A stretch of 64,000 nt of DNA, from assembly GCA_947494825.1 (NCBI GenBank), contig CANLWN010000006.1, forward strand, positions 62,001 through 126,000. Reading direction: 5' to 3'. The notes beneath the pieces are model-generated. The model did not search any database. It had not been told where the DNA came from and was given only the letters and a program-made list of their open reading frames with translations. The translations under genes and the position numbers were made by a program. This stretch comes from an uncultured Flavobacteriaceae bacterium. GTDB taxonomy: Bacteria > Bacteroidota > Bacteroidia > Flavobacteriales > Flavobacteriaceae. This document shows positions 26,193 through 37,693 of this stretch, in pieces. Every line of letters begins with the position of its first letter. Within the stretch, counting starts at the first letter, position 1.

Positions 26193-28670
26193 CTATTTTT
26201 TCGCCTTTGATTTTTTCTTGGGTGTTTTCTTCTCCAGAAGGGCCTGGGCCTCTTCGAGCGAAACCTGGGTAGCATCCACATCCTTGGAAAGTTCTACCTT
26301 GATCTTGCCTTTGATGATGGTGTGCCTTCCCCATCTGGCCTTTTCGATACGGATGCCTTCCTCTGGCCATTGCTGCACCAGTTTATCCCGTTCCTTCTGT
26401 TTCTTTGCTTCGATAAGTTCCTCGATATCTGTTTGCGAAAGGGCATCAAAATCGTACTTCTTGTTTACGTTGATAAACATGCCGTCCCATTTGATAAAAG
26501 GCCCAAAACGGCCTGTTCCCTTGGTAACGTCCTTCCCTTCATAGGAGGTTATGGGCGCATCGGCCTTTTGTTTTTCCTTGATAAGTTCTATAGCCCGTTC
26601 CAAATCCACGGTCATAGCGCTTTCTGTTTTGCCTAGGGAGATAAACTTCTTGCCAAACCGTACATAGGGTCCAAACCTACCCACGTTGGCCTCTATTTCC
26701 TCGCCCTCGTAAACACCCAATTTTCTGGGAAGTTTAAAGAGCTCCATGGCTTCCTCATAGGTAATGGTGTTCAGTGACTGGTCTGGTAGTAAACTTGCGA
26801 ATAAGGGTTTCTCTTCCTCCTCTACCGTGCCGATCTGTACCATAGGGCCAAACCTACCCAGTCTCACTGCAACCTGCCGACCCGTCTTAGGGTCGCTTCC
26901 CAATACCCGTTCCCCACTAGCTCTGCCGGCATTCTCTTCCACATCGAGGACCGTTGGATGAAAATCCCGGTAAAACGTTCGCATCACTTGCTGCCAATCC
27001 TCATCCCCGGAAGCGATCTCATCAAAATTTTCCTCTACCCTGGCGGTAAAATTATAATCCAGGATATTGGCAAAATGGCTTACCAAAAAATCGTTTACAA
27101 TCATTCCTATATCCGTGGGGACCAATTTTCCCTTGTCCGAACCTATGGTCTCGGAGAGTTGTTTTACCGAGATGTTGTTGGATTCCAGAAGCAATTGCCG
27201 GTATTTTCTCTCGGTACCTTCTATCATGCCTTTTTCTACATAGCCCCTATTTTGTATGGTAGAAATGGTTGGTGCGTAGGTAGACGGTCTTCCGATGCCC
27301 AACTCCTCCAATTTTTTTACCAGGGAAGCCTCCGTATACCTATAAGGTGGTCTGGTGAAACGCTCTGTAGCGGTGATGTAGTCATTTTGAAGTCCATCGC
27401 CTACCTTCAGGGCAGGGAGCATCCCATCCTGTTCTTCCACAATATCCTCTTCATCCCTTCCTTCCATGTACACCTTTAGAAAACCATCGAACTTGATAAC
27501 CTCTCCGTTAGCGGTAAAGATTTCGCTATGGGATGTGGTCTTGATCTTTACGTTGGTGCGTTCCAACCGGGCATCACTCATTTGGGAAGCAATGGTGCGT
27601 TTCCAAATAAGTTCATATAATTTAGATTGGTCACGTTCAAGCGAAGGCGACTGCTTTTTCATATCGGTAGGGCGAATGGCCTCATGTGCCTCCTGTGCCC
27701 CTTTGGATTTCCCGGTATAGTTGCGCACCGTACTGTAGGCCTCCCCATAGTTTTCGGCAATAGCCTCTTTGGCGGCCCCTATGGCCTCCTTGGAAAGATT
27801 CACACTATCCGTTCGCATATAGGTAATCAATCCCGCCTCGTACAGGCGTTGTGCTACCTGCATGGTCCTTGCCACCGAAAAATACAGCTTTCGGGACGCT
27901 TCCTGTTGTAGGGTAGAGGTCGTAAACGGTGCGGCCGGGGATTTTTTGGCCGGTTTTTTGTCAAGGTCAGATACGGCGAAGTCCGCCGCTATATTCTGTT
28001 CCAGGAATTTCTCCGCATCCTCCCTATTGGGGAAGGTCTTGCCGAGCTTGGCGGTGAACACCTCGCCCTTTGCGGTCCTGAACTGTGCGGAGACACGAAA
28101 AGAAGCTTCAGGCTTAAAGGCTTCTATATTCCGCTCGCGCTCTACGATTAAGCGTACCGCTACCGATTGTACCCTTCCTGCAGAAAGGCCCGGTTTTATT
28201 TTCTTCCAGAGTATCGGGGAAAGTTCGTAACCCACCAATCTATCCAAAACGCGCCTCGCTTGTTGGGCGTTGACCAGATTGTAATTTATTTCCCTTGGGT
28301 TTTCTATGGCCCGTTGTATGGCAGATTTTGTAATTGAATTGAAAACAATCCGCTTGGTCTTGGCCTTATCCAATTTTAGCTCCTCGGACAAATGCCAGGA
28401 GATGGCTTCCCCTTCACGGTCTTCATCACTGGCAAGCCATATGGTCTCTGCTTTTTTGGCAAGGTCCTTTAGCTTTTTCACCAAGGCCTTTTTCTCTTTA
28501 TCAACAATATATTTGGGCTTAAAACCATTGTCCACATCTACCCCCAACTCCTTGGAAGGAAGATCGGCAATGTGCCCAAAACTGGACTCTACCTTGAAAT
28601 CCTTTCCAAGAAATTTCTCTATTGTTTTCGCTTTAGCGGGCGACTCTACAATTACTAAATTCTTTGCCAT
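26193..28670 (-). CDS. topA: DNA topoisomerase I (type IA)
   Basis: 825 residues. The Toprim domain opens with NLVIVESPAKAKTIEKF and carries SDEDREGE (Asp82, Asp84, Glu86). The catalytic tyrosine is Tyr284 in LITYMRTDSVNLS. The C-terminus has no cysteines or zinc ribbons; instead it has several GRFGP-type repeats (about residues 610-740), ending in a Lys-rich tail (TPKKKSKAKK). It relaxes negative supercoils. On the minus strand a TACTTTTG (28698-28691) resembles a -7 element, without a clear upstream TTTG. Confidence 0.97.
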   Translation of the reverse strand: MAKNLVIVESPAKAKTIEKFLGKDFKVESSFGHIADLPSKELGVDVDNGFKPKYIVDKEKKALVKKLKDLAKKAETIWLASDEDREGEAISWHLSEELKLDKAKTKRIVFNSITKSAIQRAIENPREINYNLVNAQQARRVLDRLVGYELSPILWKKIKPGLSAGRVQSVAVRLIVERERNIEAFKPEASFRVSAQFRTAKGEVFTAKLGKTFPNREDAEKFLEQNIAADFAVSDLDKKPAKKSPAAPFTTSTLQQEASRKLYFSVARTMQVAQRLYEAGLITYMRTDSVNLSKEAIGAAKEAIAENYGEAYSTVRNYTGKSKGAQEAHEAIRPTDMKKQSPSLERDQSKLYELIWKRTIASQMSDARLERTNVKIKTTSHSEIFTANGEVIKFDGFLKVYMEGRDEEDIVEEQDGMLPALKVGDGLQNDYITATERFTRPPYRYTEASLVKKLEELGIGRPSTYAPTISTIQNRGYVEKGMIEGTERKYRQLLLESNNISVKQLSETIGSDKGKLVPTDIGMIVNDFLVSHFANILDYNFTARVEENFDEIASGDEDWQQVMRTFYRDFHPTVLDVEENAGRASGERVLGSDPKTGRQVAVRLGRFGPMVQIGTVEEEEKPLFASLLPDQSLNTITYEEAMELFKLPRKLGVYEGEEIEANVGRFGPYVRFGKKFISLGKTESAMTVDLERAIELIKEKQKADAPITSYEGKDVTKGTGRFGPFIKWDGMFINVNKKYDFDALSQTDIEELIEAKKQKERDKLVQQWPEEGIRIEKARWGRHTIIKGKIKVELSKDVDATQVSLEEAQALLEKKTPKKKSKAKK

Positions 28671-28738
28671 GCATGATTTCTTTGAGGAGACAAAAGTAGT
28701 TGAATTTTTTTATTTAACACTTTACCATAATGTTACGG

Positions 28739-28769
28739 ATAAAAAAAGCACCCCGTTTTCAGGGGTGCT
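28739..28769 (-). terminator. Rho-independent terminator of the LVIVD lipoprotein gene
   Basis: Stem AGCACCCC / GGGGTGCT with a 7-base loop; T run on the minus strand at 28747-28741. Confidence 0.88.
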
Positions 28770-28790
28770 CCTCTTTCTTTTTATGCTTGC

Positions 28791-30038
28791 TCAATCCAAT
28801 GCCAAACTGCTGATCAGTTCAATGTTATTGTCCAGATATTTGTATTGATAAAGCACGTCTTCGCCTACCATCAAAAGATTTTCTTCCAGAGGGATAACGT
28901 CAAAGGTAACGATGTCCTTAAAGTGATTTAGGGATACCAAATCCGAGATATCGGTCTTGTCGTAGACCTTTAGTCCGGACGCTCCATCACAGATAAACAG
29001 TTTCTCGTCCTTTATGCCCAGGCCGTAGGGTTCATCCATAGCGTAAGTTTCCGCCAACACCGGATTGGAAATCACGGAAATATCCACAATGAACAGACCG
29101 CTCTCCGTGGCCCCACAACCATTTCCCCCACGAAGGGTAACGTAGGCATAATCCCCGTCCACGACCACAGGGTCACAAGCGGTACCGTGTTGAAATTCGG
29201 AAATAAAGGAAGGTACCGCAGGGTTAGAGATGTCATAAATATACATCCCTCGCATGCTGCCCAGGAACAAGTGCTGGCCCCGGTTAAAAATGGTCTCAAT
29301 ATCAAAACCGGCATAGACATCATCCAAATCTTTCGGGTTTTCAAGATCCTGGATATCAAAAACATTGATGGTATGGCTGTCCACGGCGTATAGATAATCG
29401 TCTACGATCTTGAATCGGGCCAAGGAACCACCCTGCCCTACTGCGGCATCATTGGCCGCTTCTGCTAGGGCAAAGTCGACCGTTTGAAAGCGCTCCTGAA
29501 ATTCCTGGATCAATCGTCGCTCCGTTACCGTTTCCCATCCGACGACTATCTCGTTCTGATAATCGATATCGCCATACTCAAAAAAGTCGGCCTCAATAGG
29601 AAATACAATATTGTCCCGAAGCACATTGTCCAGCCGGGTTACCTTCCTGATATTGGAAATGTCCGAAATATCCAGTACTACAAGATCCGTAATGCTATCG
29701 GCATAGAGGTAATCGTCCTTGACCGAAATATCCACATTACCGGCGATTTTAATAAATGCCAATTTCCGGGGTGCGCTTGGGTTGCTATTGTCTATAATAT
29801 GTACCCCTCGATATTTGTCATTGACAAAGACATAGTCCTTGTAGGCGTAGATCTTGCCCGATTCATCAATGGGCCGTGGGGCTATGATATCCACCCCATT
29901 TTTGAACTCGGTCATGCTCATGGTCAATGGCCGGGCCACCAAATACTCGGCGTACCTATCATCGTCCTGGGTATCATCATCACAGGAGACCAGGCCCAGG
30001 ACAATGATAAGAACGAACCATAATGTTTTCTTTTTCAT
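28791..30038 (-). CDS. LVIVD-repeat surface lipoprotein
   Basis: 415 residues with lipobox VLGLVSCDDD (Cys about residue 19) followed by acidic residues, typical of Bacteroidota lipoproteins exported to the surface. The rest is built of repeats like GVHIIDNSNPSAPRKLAFI, DLVVLDISDISNIRKVT, GMYIYDISNPAVPSFISEF and GLFIVDISVISNPVLAE, the LVIVD beta-propeller type. It probably folds as a propeller for binding; partner and function are unknown. It is transcribed alone, divergent from miaB. Confidence 0.85.
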   Translation of the reverse strand: MKKKTLWFVLIIVLGLVSCDDDTQDDDRYAEYLVARPLTMSMTEFKNGVDIIAPRPIDESGKIYAYKDYVFVNDKYRGVHIIDNSNPSAPRKLAFIKIAGNVDISVKDDYLYADSITDLVVLDISDISNIRKVTRLDNVLRDNIVFPIEADFFEYGDIDYQNEIVVGWETVTERRLIQEFQERFQTVDFALAEAANDAAVGQGGSLARFKIVDDYLYAVDSHTINVFDIQDLENPKDLDDVYAGFDIETIFNRGQHLFLGSMRGMYIYDISNPAVPSFISEFQHGTACDPVVVDGDYAYVTLRGGNGCGATESGLFIVDISVISNPVLAETYAMDEPYGLGIKDEKLFICDGASGLKVYDKTDISDLVSLNHFKDIVTFDVIPLEENLLMVGEDVLYQYKYLDNNIELISSLALD

Positions 30039-30127
30039 TGTTGTTTGTTTTTTATTGAGTTGTTGTCGGTTAGATGTAAAAACGGCCTTTGTGTTGCGCC
30101 TAATTTTGATAAATATTTAACTGTCAA

Positions 30128-30160
30128 ATTGTCACTTTTGTGTATTTAGTACTATCTTTG
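30128..30160 (+). promoter_or_regulatory. Promoter of the miaB operon
   Basis: ATTG at 30128-30131 (one base off TTTG), 21-bp spacer, TATCTTTG at 30153-30160. Gives a leader of about 30 bases before miaB. Confidence 0.65.
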
Positions 30161-30196
30161 CAGACCCATTGGAACCCAAGTTGCATACAATAAAGA

Positions 30197-31642
30197 ATGG
30201 AGAAGACCATAGATGAATCCTTACAGGGAACCGCCCTGTCACTTGAAAATAGCAAAGGCAACGACCGCAAACTTTATATTGAGAGTTACGGCTGTCAGAT
30301 GAATTTTTCGGACAGCGAAATTGTAGCTTCCATTCTGGCCAAGGAAGGGTTTAATACCACCCAGGAATTGGCCGATGCCGATCTGGTACTGGTCAACACC
30401 TGCTCCATAAGGGAAAAAGCAGAGCTTACCGTGCGCAAACGCCTGGAAAAATTCAACGCGATCAAAAAGCAAAAGCCCCATATGAAAGTGGGGGTACTGG
30501 GCTGTATGGCAGAGCGCCTTAAGAGCAAACTGCTCGAGGAGGAGAAAATTGTGGACATGGTGGTAGGGCCGGATGCCTATAAGGACCTTCCCAACCTGAT
30601 CCAGGAAATTGATGAAGGCAGGAACGCTGTAAACGTTATCCTGTCCAAGGACGAGACCTATGGCGATGTTGCGCCCGTCCGTCTAAATTCAAACGGCGTC
30701 ACCGCCTTTGTTTCCATTACCCGTGGCTGTGATAATATGTGTACCTTTTGCGTGGTCCCGTTCACCCGAGGCAGGGAACGCAGTCGAGACCCACAGTCCA
30801 TCATAGGGGAAGTGAACGATCTCTGGGAAAAAGGGTATCGGGAAGTGACGCTTTTGGGCCAAAATGTGGACAGCTATCTGTGGTACGGAGGCGGCTTAAA
30901 GAAAGATTTTGATGGTGCGTCCCAAATGCAAAGGGCAACAGCGGTAAATTTTTCCCTTCTCCTGGAAATGGTGGCCAAGGCACAGCCCAAAATGCGCATT
31001 CGTTTTTCTACCTCCAATCCGCAGGATATGACCTTGGATGTTATTGAAACCATGGCGAAATATAACAATATCTGCAACTACATTCACCTTCCCGTACAGA
31101 GCGGCAGTGACCGGATCCTGAAGGCCATGAACCGTTTGCACACCCGTGAGGAATATTTTGAACTGATAGACAACATACGGCGCATTATTCCCGACTGTGC
31201 CATTTCACAGGATATGATAGCCGGCTTTCCCACGGAGACCGAGGAGGACCACAAGGATACCCTCTCCCTGATGGAATATGTGAAGTACGATTTTGGCTTT
31301 ATGTTTGCCTATTCGGAGCGGCCCGGCACCCTGGCCGCACGTAAATTGGAGGACGATATTCCAGAAGCGATCAAAAAACGACGCCTAACGGAAATCATAG
31401 ACCTGCAGCGGGCACATGGACTATACAGGACCCAACAGCATTTGGGCAAGGAGGAAGAGGTGCTCATAGAGGGAACGTCCAAAAAATCCAATGCGCATTG
31501 GATGGGCCGTAATTCCCAAAACACCGTAGTGGTCTTTCCCAAGGAACACTATGCCCTTGGAGAATTTGTAAATGTAAAAATAGAGGATTGCACCTCCGCT
31601 ACGCTAATCGGCAAGGCGGTGGGCCATTCCCACAATAATTAG
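30197..31642 (+). CDS. miaB: tRNA-2-methylthio-N6-dimethylallyladenosine synthase MiaB
   Basis: 481 residues in three parts: N-terminal UPF0004 domain ([15 protein letters not shown], with its cluster cysteines, including NTCSIR and LGCMAE), radical SAM core with [21 protein letters not shown], and a C-terminal TRAM domain. It uses two iron-sulfur clusters to add a methylthio group to i6A at position 37 of tRNAs reading UNN codons. It opens a rightward run with the sigma-54 activator and lptE genes. Confidence 0.97.
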   Translation: MEKTIDESLQGTALSLENSKGNDRKLYIESYGCQMNFSDSEIVASILAKEGFNTTQELADADLVLVNTCSIREKAELTVRKRLEKFNAIKKQKPHMKVGVLGCMAERLKSKLLEEEKIVDMVVGPDAYKDLPNLIQEIDEGRNAVNVILSKDETYGDVAPVRLNSNGVTAFVSITRGCDNMCTFCVVPFTRGRERSRDPQSIIGEVNDLWEKGYREVTLLGQNVDSYLWYGGGLKKDFDGASQMQRATAVNFSLLLEMVAKAQPKMRIRFSTSNPQDMTLDVIETMAKYNNICNYIHLPVQSGSDRILKAMNRLHTREEYFELIDNIRRIIPDCAISQDMIAGFPTETEEDHKDTLSLMEYVKYDFGFMFAYSERPGTLAARKLEDDIPEAIKKRRLTEIIDLQRAHGLYRTQQHLGKEEEVLIEGTSKKSNAHWMGRNSQNTVVVFPKEHYALGEFVNVKIEDCTSATLIGKAVGHSHNN

Positions 31643-31651
31643 AAGAGCAAG

Positions 31652-32920
31652 GTGGAATCGGTACAGGCCATAAAACAGCGTTTTGAAATCATCGGTAACG
31701 ATATAAAACTCAATCGTGCCATTGAAAAAGCCATCCAGGTGGCCCCCACGGACATTTCCGTTCTGGTTACCGGGGAAAGTGGCGTAGGGAAGGAAGCCGT
31801 CCCAAAAATAATCCATTCGCTCTCGCACAGAAAGCATGCCAAATATATAGCGGTAAACTGCGGCGCCATCCCGGAAGGGACCATAGACAGCGAACTCTTT
31901 GGCCATGAAAAGGGAGCCTTTACGGGAGCCACCTCAACCCGTAGCGGGTATTTTGAAGTGGCCGACGGCGGTACCATTTTCCTGGACGAGGTTGGCGAAC
32001 TACCCTTGACCACCCAGGTACGTCTTTTACGGGTCTTGGAAAATGGAGAATTTCTAAAAGTAGGCTCCTCCCAGGTACAAAAGACCGATGTTCGTATCGT
32101 AGCGGCCACCAATATAAATATGTTCGACGCCATTAAAAGGGAAAAATTCAGGGAAGACCTGTACTATCGCTTGAGCACTGTGGAAATCAATATCCCCCCG
32201 CTTCGTGAGCGTCAGGACGATATCCATTTGTTGTTTCGAAAATTCGCGTCGGATTTTGGACAGAAATACAAGATGCCCACCATTCGGCTCCAGGACGATG
32301 CGGTACGATTGCTGCTCAAATATCGCTGGCCCGGAAACATCCGTCAGCTACGGAATATTGCGGAGCAAATCTCGGTCTTGGAAGAGGAAAGGAACATCTC
32401 CCTCACCACCCTCAATGGGTATTTGCCACAGTCTGGCGACTCCCAATTGCCCGCTGTAATCGGCAAGGCCAAAAAAGAGGGCGATTTTAGCAACGAACGT
32501 GAAATTCTTTACAAGGTCCTGTTCGATATGAAGGGCGATTTGAACGACCTTAAAAAACTTACCCTGGAGTTGTTAAAGAACAAGGACACCTCAAAAGTGC
32601 AGGAGGAAAACGAAACCCTTATCCGAAAGATCTATGGCAATGGCGATGAGGAATTTACGGAAGGGAAAGGGAAGGAAGTGGAGGTATTGCAACTGCCAGA
32701 ACCGGTAACGGAACACAGCAGTCCGCCACCACCACAAGAAGACAAATATCATTTTGCGGAGGAGATAGAAATAGAGGAAACCCTATCTTTACAGGAGAAG
32801 GAAATAGAGTTGATCAAAAAATCCCTGGAGCGAAATAGGGGCAAAAGAAAGGCGGCAGCGGCCGAATTGGGCATTTCCGAACGCACGCTCTACCGCAAAA
32901 TAAAACAGTACAATCTATAA
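31652..32920 (+). CDS. Sigma-54-dependent transcriptional activator without sensor domain
   Basis: 422 residues from a GTG start 9 bp after miaB. It begins almost directly with the AAA+ domain: Walker A GESGVGKE, the sigma-54 contact loop EKGAFTGA, and IFLDEVGEL. The C-terminus is a Fis-type helix-turn-helix (KRKAAAAELGISERTLYRKIKQYNL, positions about 398-422). There is no receiver, GAF or PAS domain, so control must come from expression level or a partner. A poorly conserved acidic, Pro-rich linker of about 130 residues separates the AAA+ and DNA-binding parts. It is followed by lptE with stop and start overlapping (TAATG). Confidence 0.93.
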   Translation: MESVQAIKQRFEIIGNDIKLNRAIEKAIQVAPTDISVLVTGESGVGKEAVPKIIHSLSHRKHAKYIAVNCGAIPEGTIDSELFGHEKGAFTGATSTRSGYFEVADGGTIFLDEVGELPLTTQVRLLRVLENGEFLKVGSSQVQKTDVRIVAATNINMFDAIKREKFREDLYYRLSTVEINIPPLRERQDDIHLLFRKFASDFGQKYKMPTIRLQDDAVRLLLKYRWPGNIRQLRNIAEQISVLEEERNISLTTLNGYLPQSGDSQLPAVIGKAKKEGDFSNEREILYKVLFDMKGDLNDLKKLTLELLKNKDTSKVQEENETLIRKIYGNGDEEFTEGKGKEVEVLQLPEPVTEHSSPPPPQEDKYHFAEEIEIEETLSLQEKEIELIKKSLERNRGKRKAAAAELGISERTLYRKIKQYNL

Positions 32921-33444
32921 TGGACATGGCAAGGAAAATAATTCTGTTGCTGGTCGTTACTATAACCGTCCCTAGTTGTGCTGTTAAAACCAAATACAAT
33001 TTAACAGGATTGTCCGGGGAGGCCAAAACCTTCCAGGTAAATTATTTTCAGAACAAAAGCTCCCAAAACCCTGGTTCTACTTTTGACCCCGGACTCGATA
33101 GGGATTTCACTTTGGCACTTCAAGACCTTATTGTGAACCAAACAGGTCTGAACTTGACTCGTTCCCGTGGAGACCTGCTTTATGAAGGGGAGATTATTGA
33201 ATATAGGGTATCTCCTACCACCGCGTCTGCGAATCAACGAGCCGCACAAAACAGATTGACCATTAGTGTACAAGTACGGTTTCTCAACAACATGTTGGAG
33301 AGATCGAACTTTGAAAAACGGTTCTCGCACTTTTACGATTACGATGCCAATTCACAACTAGCGTCGGTAAAAAATGAGGCGCACAAAGCGATTTTTGAAC
33401 GATTGACACAGGATATCTTTAATGAGTCACTAACAAATTGGTAA
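32920..33444 (+). CDS. lptE: LptE-family lipoprotein, copy 1
   Basis: 174 residues (a second ATG lies two codons in, at 32926). Lipobox VTVPSCAV. The mature part includes KTFQVNYFQN, STFDPGLDRDFTLALQDLI and GDLLYEGEIIEYRV, typical of Bacteroidota LptE-like proteins that help LptD insert lipopolysaccharide into the outer membrane. It is translationally coupled to the sigma-54 activator (overlapping TAATG) and followed at 33492 by a close paralogue. Confidence 0.88.
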   Translation: MDMARKIILLLVVTITVPSCAVKTKYNLTGLSGEAKTFQVNYFQNKSSQNPGSTFDPGLDRDFTLALQDLIVNQTGLNLTRSRGDLLYEGEIIEYRVSPTTASANQRAAQNRLTISVQVRFLNNMLERSNFEKRFSHFYDYDANSQLASVKNEAHKAIFERLTQDIFNESLTNW

Positions 33445-33491
33445 CTTTAACACTTATAAAATTATATATTGCACTAAAGCGTAAAATAAAA

Positions 33492-34004
33492 ATGATTAAA
33501 AGATATAGTTTCTTTTTCTTGACCATGGTTGCCCTTATGGGCTGTGGCGCCTATAATTTTACCGGAGGTGATGTAGGGACTGCCAAAACCTATCAGGTAA
33601 ATTTCTTTCAGAACTATGCTTCCCAAAGCCCTGGGTCTACCTTTGATCCCGGACTCGATAGGGATTTTACACTGGCGCTGCAAGACCTTATCCTGAACCA
33701 GACCAGCCTGGACCTGGTGAAATCGGACGGAGATCTTTTGTACGAGGGCGAAATTATTGAGTACAGGGTCTCGCCCATGACGGCAACGGCCGAACAAAAC
33801 GCAGCTCAAAACAGATTGACCATAGGGGTCCGTGTACGTTTTTTTAACAAGACCAAGGAAGATGTGGATTTTGAAAGGACCTTTAGTTTCTTTTTTGATT
33901 ACGATGCCAACTCCCAATTGGCCAGTGTTAGGGACGAAGCACATACAGCTATTTTTGAACGGATCCAACAGGATATTTTTAATGCCTCCTTGGCAGATTG
34001 GTAA
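33492..34004 (+). CDS. lptE: LptE-family lipoprotein, copy 2
   Basis: 170 residues from the ATG at 33492 (MIKRYSFFF); an upstream in-frame start would add a non-signal-like piece. Lipobox VALMGCGA. It is about two-thirds identical to the preceding protein by eye, with blocks such as GSTFDPGLDRDFTLALQDLI unchanged, so the pair arose by tandem duplication. Which copy serves the essential LPS-export role is unknown; in many relatives only one is present at this place before the hypothetical protein and secG. Confidence 0.88.
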   Translation: MIKRYSFFFLTMVALMGCGAYNFTGGDVGTAKTYQVNFFQNYASQSPGSTFDPGLDRDFTLALQDLILNQTSLDLVKSDGDLLYEGEIIEYRVSPMTATAEQNAAQNRLTIGVRVRFFNKTKEDVDFERTFSFFFDYDANSQLASVRDEAHTAIFERIQQDIFNASLADW

Positions 34005-34010
34005 ACCCTC

Positions 34011-34937
34011 ATGAAGGTAACGGATTTTACATATTTATTGCAGCATCCCCACAAGGTGGTCTCTCCCGTACAGACCAAACAGTTAGAGGATGTCCTGGAA
34101 GAATATCCTTATTTTCAAGCGGCAAGGGCCATTCATTTAAAAGGGCTCAGGAACCTAAACAGTTTTAAGTACAACAATGCCTTAAAGGTCACTGCAGCCT
34201 ATACTGCCGACAGGGACATTCTCTTTGATTTTATCACCTCCCAGGAGTTTTTGCAAAACGTAATCGCCGATACCATATCGGGCAAGACCCCACCGCTGAA
34301 CGAAAAGGAAATTGTGTCCGAAGAAGTGGTCCCCAACATGGAAACCGAGGCCCTGATAGAGGGTTCCTCCGACAAACCTCTACCACAAAACGCCAAGGAT
34401 GCGGAACAGATTCTGAATCCCGGTCTTTTTAAGTCCAAGGATCCTGATATGGACAAGGCCATAGCTGAAGCCAAGAAAAAGGCCGAAAAAGAACTCGATT
34501 TGGGAAAACCCCTTCCCTTTACAAAAAAGGAAAAATATTCTTTTGGGGAATGGCTACAGCTCACCTCGATCAAACCCATCAAGCATGCCCCGAAAACACC
34601 TGAGGAAAATGACCTGACCGAAATTCATTTTCCCTTGGAGGAGGATGTACTGAAGAAGAAAAAATTTGAGCTGATCGATAAGTTCATCGAAAACAATCCC
34701 AAAATAGTGCCTACCGAAAAAAGCACCTCCAAGGTAGACATTAAGGAATCGGTGAAATTCGATAAAACCGAATTGATGACCGAGACCTTGGCCAAGGTAT
34801 ATCTGGAGCAAAAAAAGTACAAAAAAGCCATCCAGGCCTACAAAATATTAAGTTTGAAATATCCGGAAAAAAGTGGTTTCTTTGCAGACCGAATTAAGGC
34901 GGTAGAAAAAATTCAACAAGAAAATACTGATTTATAA
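34011..34937 (+). CDS. Conserved hypothetical protein, TPR-like C-terminus
   Basis: 308 residues, soluble, no signal peptide. N-terminal block FTYLLQHPHKVVSPVQTKQLEDVLEEYPYFQAARAIHLKGL (positions about 6-46) is helical; a charged, low-complexity middle (about residues 90-220) follows; the C-terminus ETLAKVYLEQKKYKKAIQAYKILSLKYPEKS (positions about 263-293) is a tetratricopeptide-like unit. It resembles a protein commonly found between lptE and secG in Flavobacteriia, with no known function. It overlaps secG by one base (TAATG). Confidence 0.7.
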   Translation: MKVTDFTYLLQHPHKVVSPVQTKQLEDVLEEYPYFQAARAIHLKGLRNLNSFKYNNALKVTAAYTADRDILFDFITSQEFLQNVIADTISGKTPPLNEKEIVSEEVVPNMETEALIEGSSDKPLPQNAKDAEQILNPGLFKSKDPDMDKAIAEAKKKAEKELDLGKPLPFTKKEKYSFGEWLQLTSIKPIKHAPKTPEENDLTEIHFPLEEDVLKKKKFELIDKFIENNPKIVPTEKSTSKVDIKESVKFDKTELMTETLAKVYLEQKKYKKAIQAYKILSLKYPEKSGFFADRIKAVEKIQQENTDL

Positions 34938-35296
34938 TGAGCACGTTTTCAATATTCCTGATCCTGATAATAGCTGTTTGTCTATTGTTGGTGTTGGTTA
35001 TTATGGTACAAAATCCCAAGGGCGGCGGATTGTCCTCCTCCTTTGGCGGTGGTGGCAACCAAGTAGTTGGTGGCGTTAAAAAGACAGGGGACTTTTTGGA
35101 TAAAAGTACGTGGACCCTGGCCACCTTGTTAATTGTACTGATCTTACTGTCCAATGTAGCGTTAAAAGGAAACTTTTCAGAAGCAGATTCCAAATTGCTC
35201 CAAGGTGATGACATAGAGACCACGGTCCCCGAGGAAGTAGTCCCGGAGCAGGCTCCCGCAACGGATGGGGCCAATCCTTTGGATACCATTCAATAG
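34937..35296 (+). CDS. secG: Preprotein translocase subunit SecG
   Basis: 119 residues with two membrane helices (about 4-23 and 56-74) and the conserved IMVQNPKGGGLSSSFGGGG loop between them. SecG assists SecYE in protein export. An acidic C-terminal tail (ETTVPEEVVPEQAPAT) of about 40 residues is added, as in relatives. It ends the miaB-lptE-secG run, with a terminator 23 bp beyond. Confidence 0.95.
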   Translation: MSTFSIFLILIIAVCLLLVLVIMVQNPKGGGLSSSFGGGGNQVVGGVKKTGDFLDKSTWTLATLLIVLILLSNVALKGNFSEADSKLLQGDDIETTVPEEVVPEQAPATDGANPLDTIQ

Positions 35297-35318
35297 CAAA
35301 TTGGAACGACCATACCCT

Positions 35319-35352
35319 AAAATGCCAGCCCAAATGACAAGCTGGCATTTTT
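35319..35352 (+). terminator. Rho-independent terminator after secG
   Basis: Stem AAAATGCCAGC / GCTGGCATTTT with an 11-base loop and T-rich tail. Confidence 0.88.
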
Positions 35353-35441
35353 GTTTTACAAAATGTCAGTTTTAGGGCAATGGCATAATTTCTGCCTAGA
35401 TAAACGAGAATTTCAAACTTTCAATTTAAAAAATTAAAAAT

Positions 35442-35720
35442 ATGGCTAAAGTTAACATCAAACCACTCGCGGATAGGGTTCTTATAGCCCCTATGGCGGC
35501 CGAGACCAAGACTGCCTCCGGTATTATTATCCCTGACACGGCAAAGGAAAAACCCCAAAAAGGCAAAGTTGTGGCCGTGGGACCAGGCACCAAAGACGAG
35601 AAAGTCACCGTGAAAATAGGCGATACTGTACTTTATGGAAAATATGCCGGAACGGAGCTAAAATTAGAGGGCACCGATTATCTGATGATGCGTGAAAGTG
35701 ACATCTTAGCAATCATTTAA
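35442..35720 (+). CDS. groES: Co-chaperonin GroES
   Basis: 92 residues, normal length. [44 protein letters not shown] (positions about 5-48) contains the mobile loop that caps GroEL, and [28 protein letters not shown] closes the fold. No CIRCE element is seen upstream, and no clean TTTG/TANNTTTG promoter; a TAATTTCT near 35385 is only weakly similar. groEL follows after 101 bp. Confidence 0.97.
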   Translation: MAKVNIKPLADRVLIAPMAAETKTASGIIIPDTAKEKPQKGKVVAVGPGTKDEKVTVKIGDTVLYGKYAGTELKLEGTDYLMMRESDILAII

Positions 35721-35729
35721 AGGCACAAT

Positions 35730-37453
<1,724 letters not shown>

Positions 37454-37477
37454 TAAGCAGTTACCTATATAACAGAT

Positions 37478-37509
37478 AAAGGCTCTTGGATTCCCAAGAG
37501 CCTTTTTTA
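37478..37509 (+). terminator. Rho-independent terminator after groEL
   Basis: Stem AAAGGCTCTTGG / CCAAGAGCCTTT with loop ATTC and a run of six T residues. Confidence 0.93.
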
Positions 37510-37693
37510 TAGATCCCTTTTGAATGGCAGTTGGATACCCCTGCCAAAAGGTGTCTTAATTAAAATGGTCCTGGCCATGGGCAAGCTTGGGCTTGTCCTA
37601 TCAACGCAACGAAAGTCTACCCATCCCCATGTAATTTTTGATCAAAAGACCGACTGAATATTGCGCATTAAATATATTTGCAAAAAGAACACC

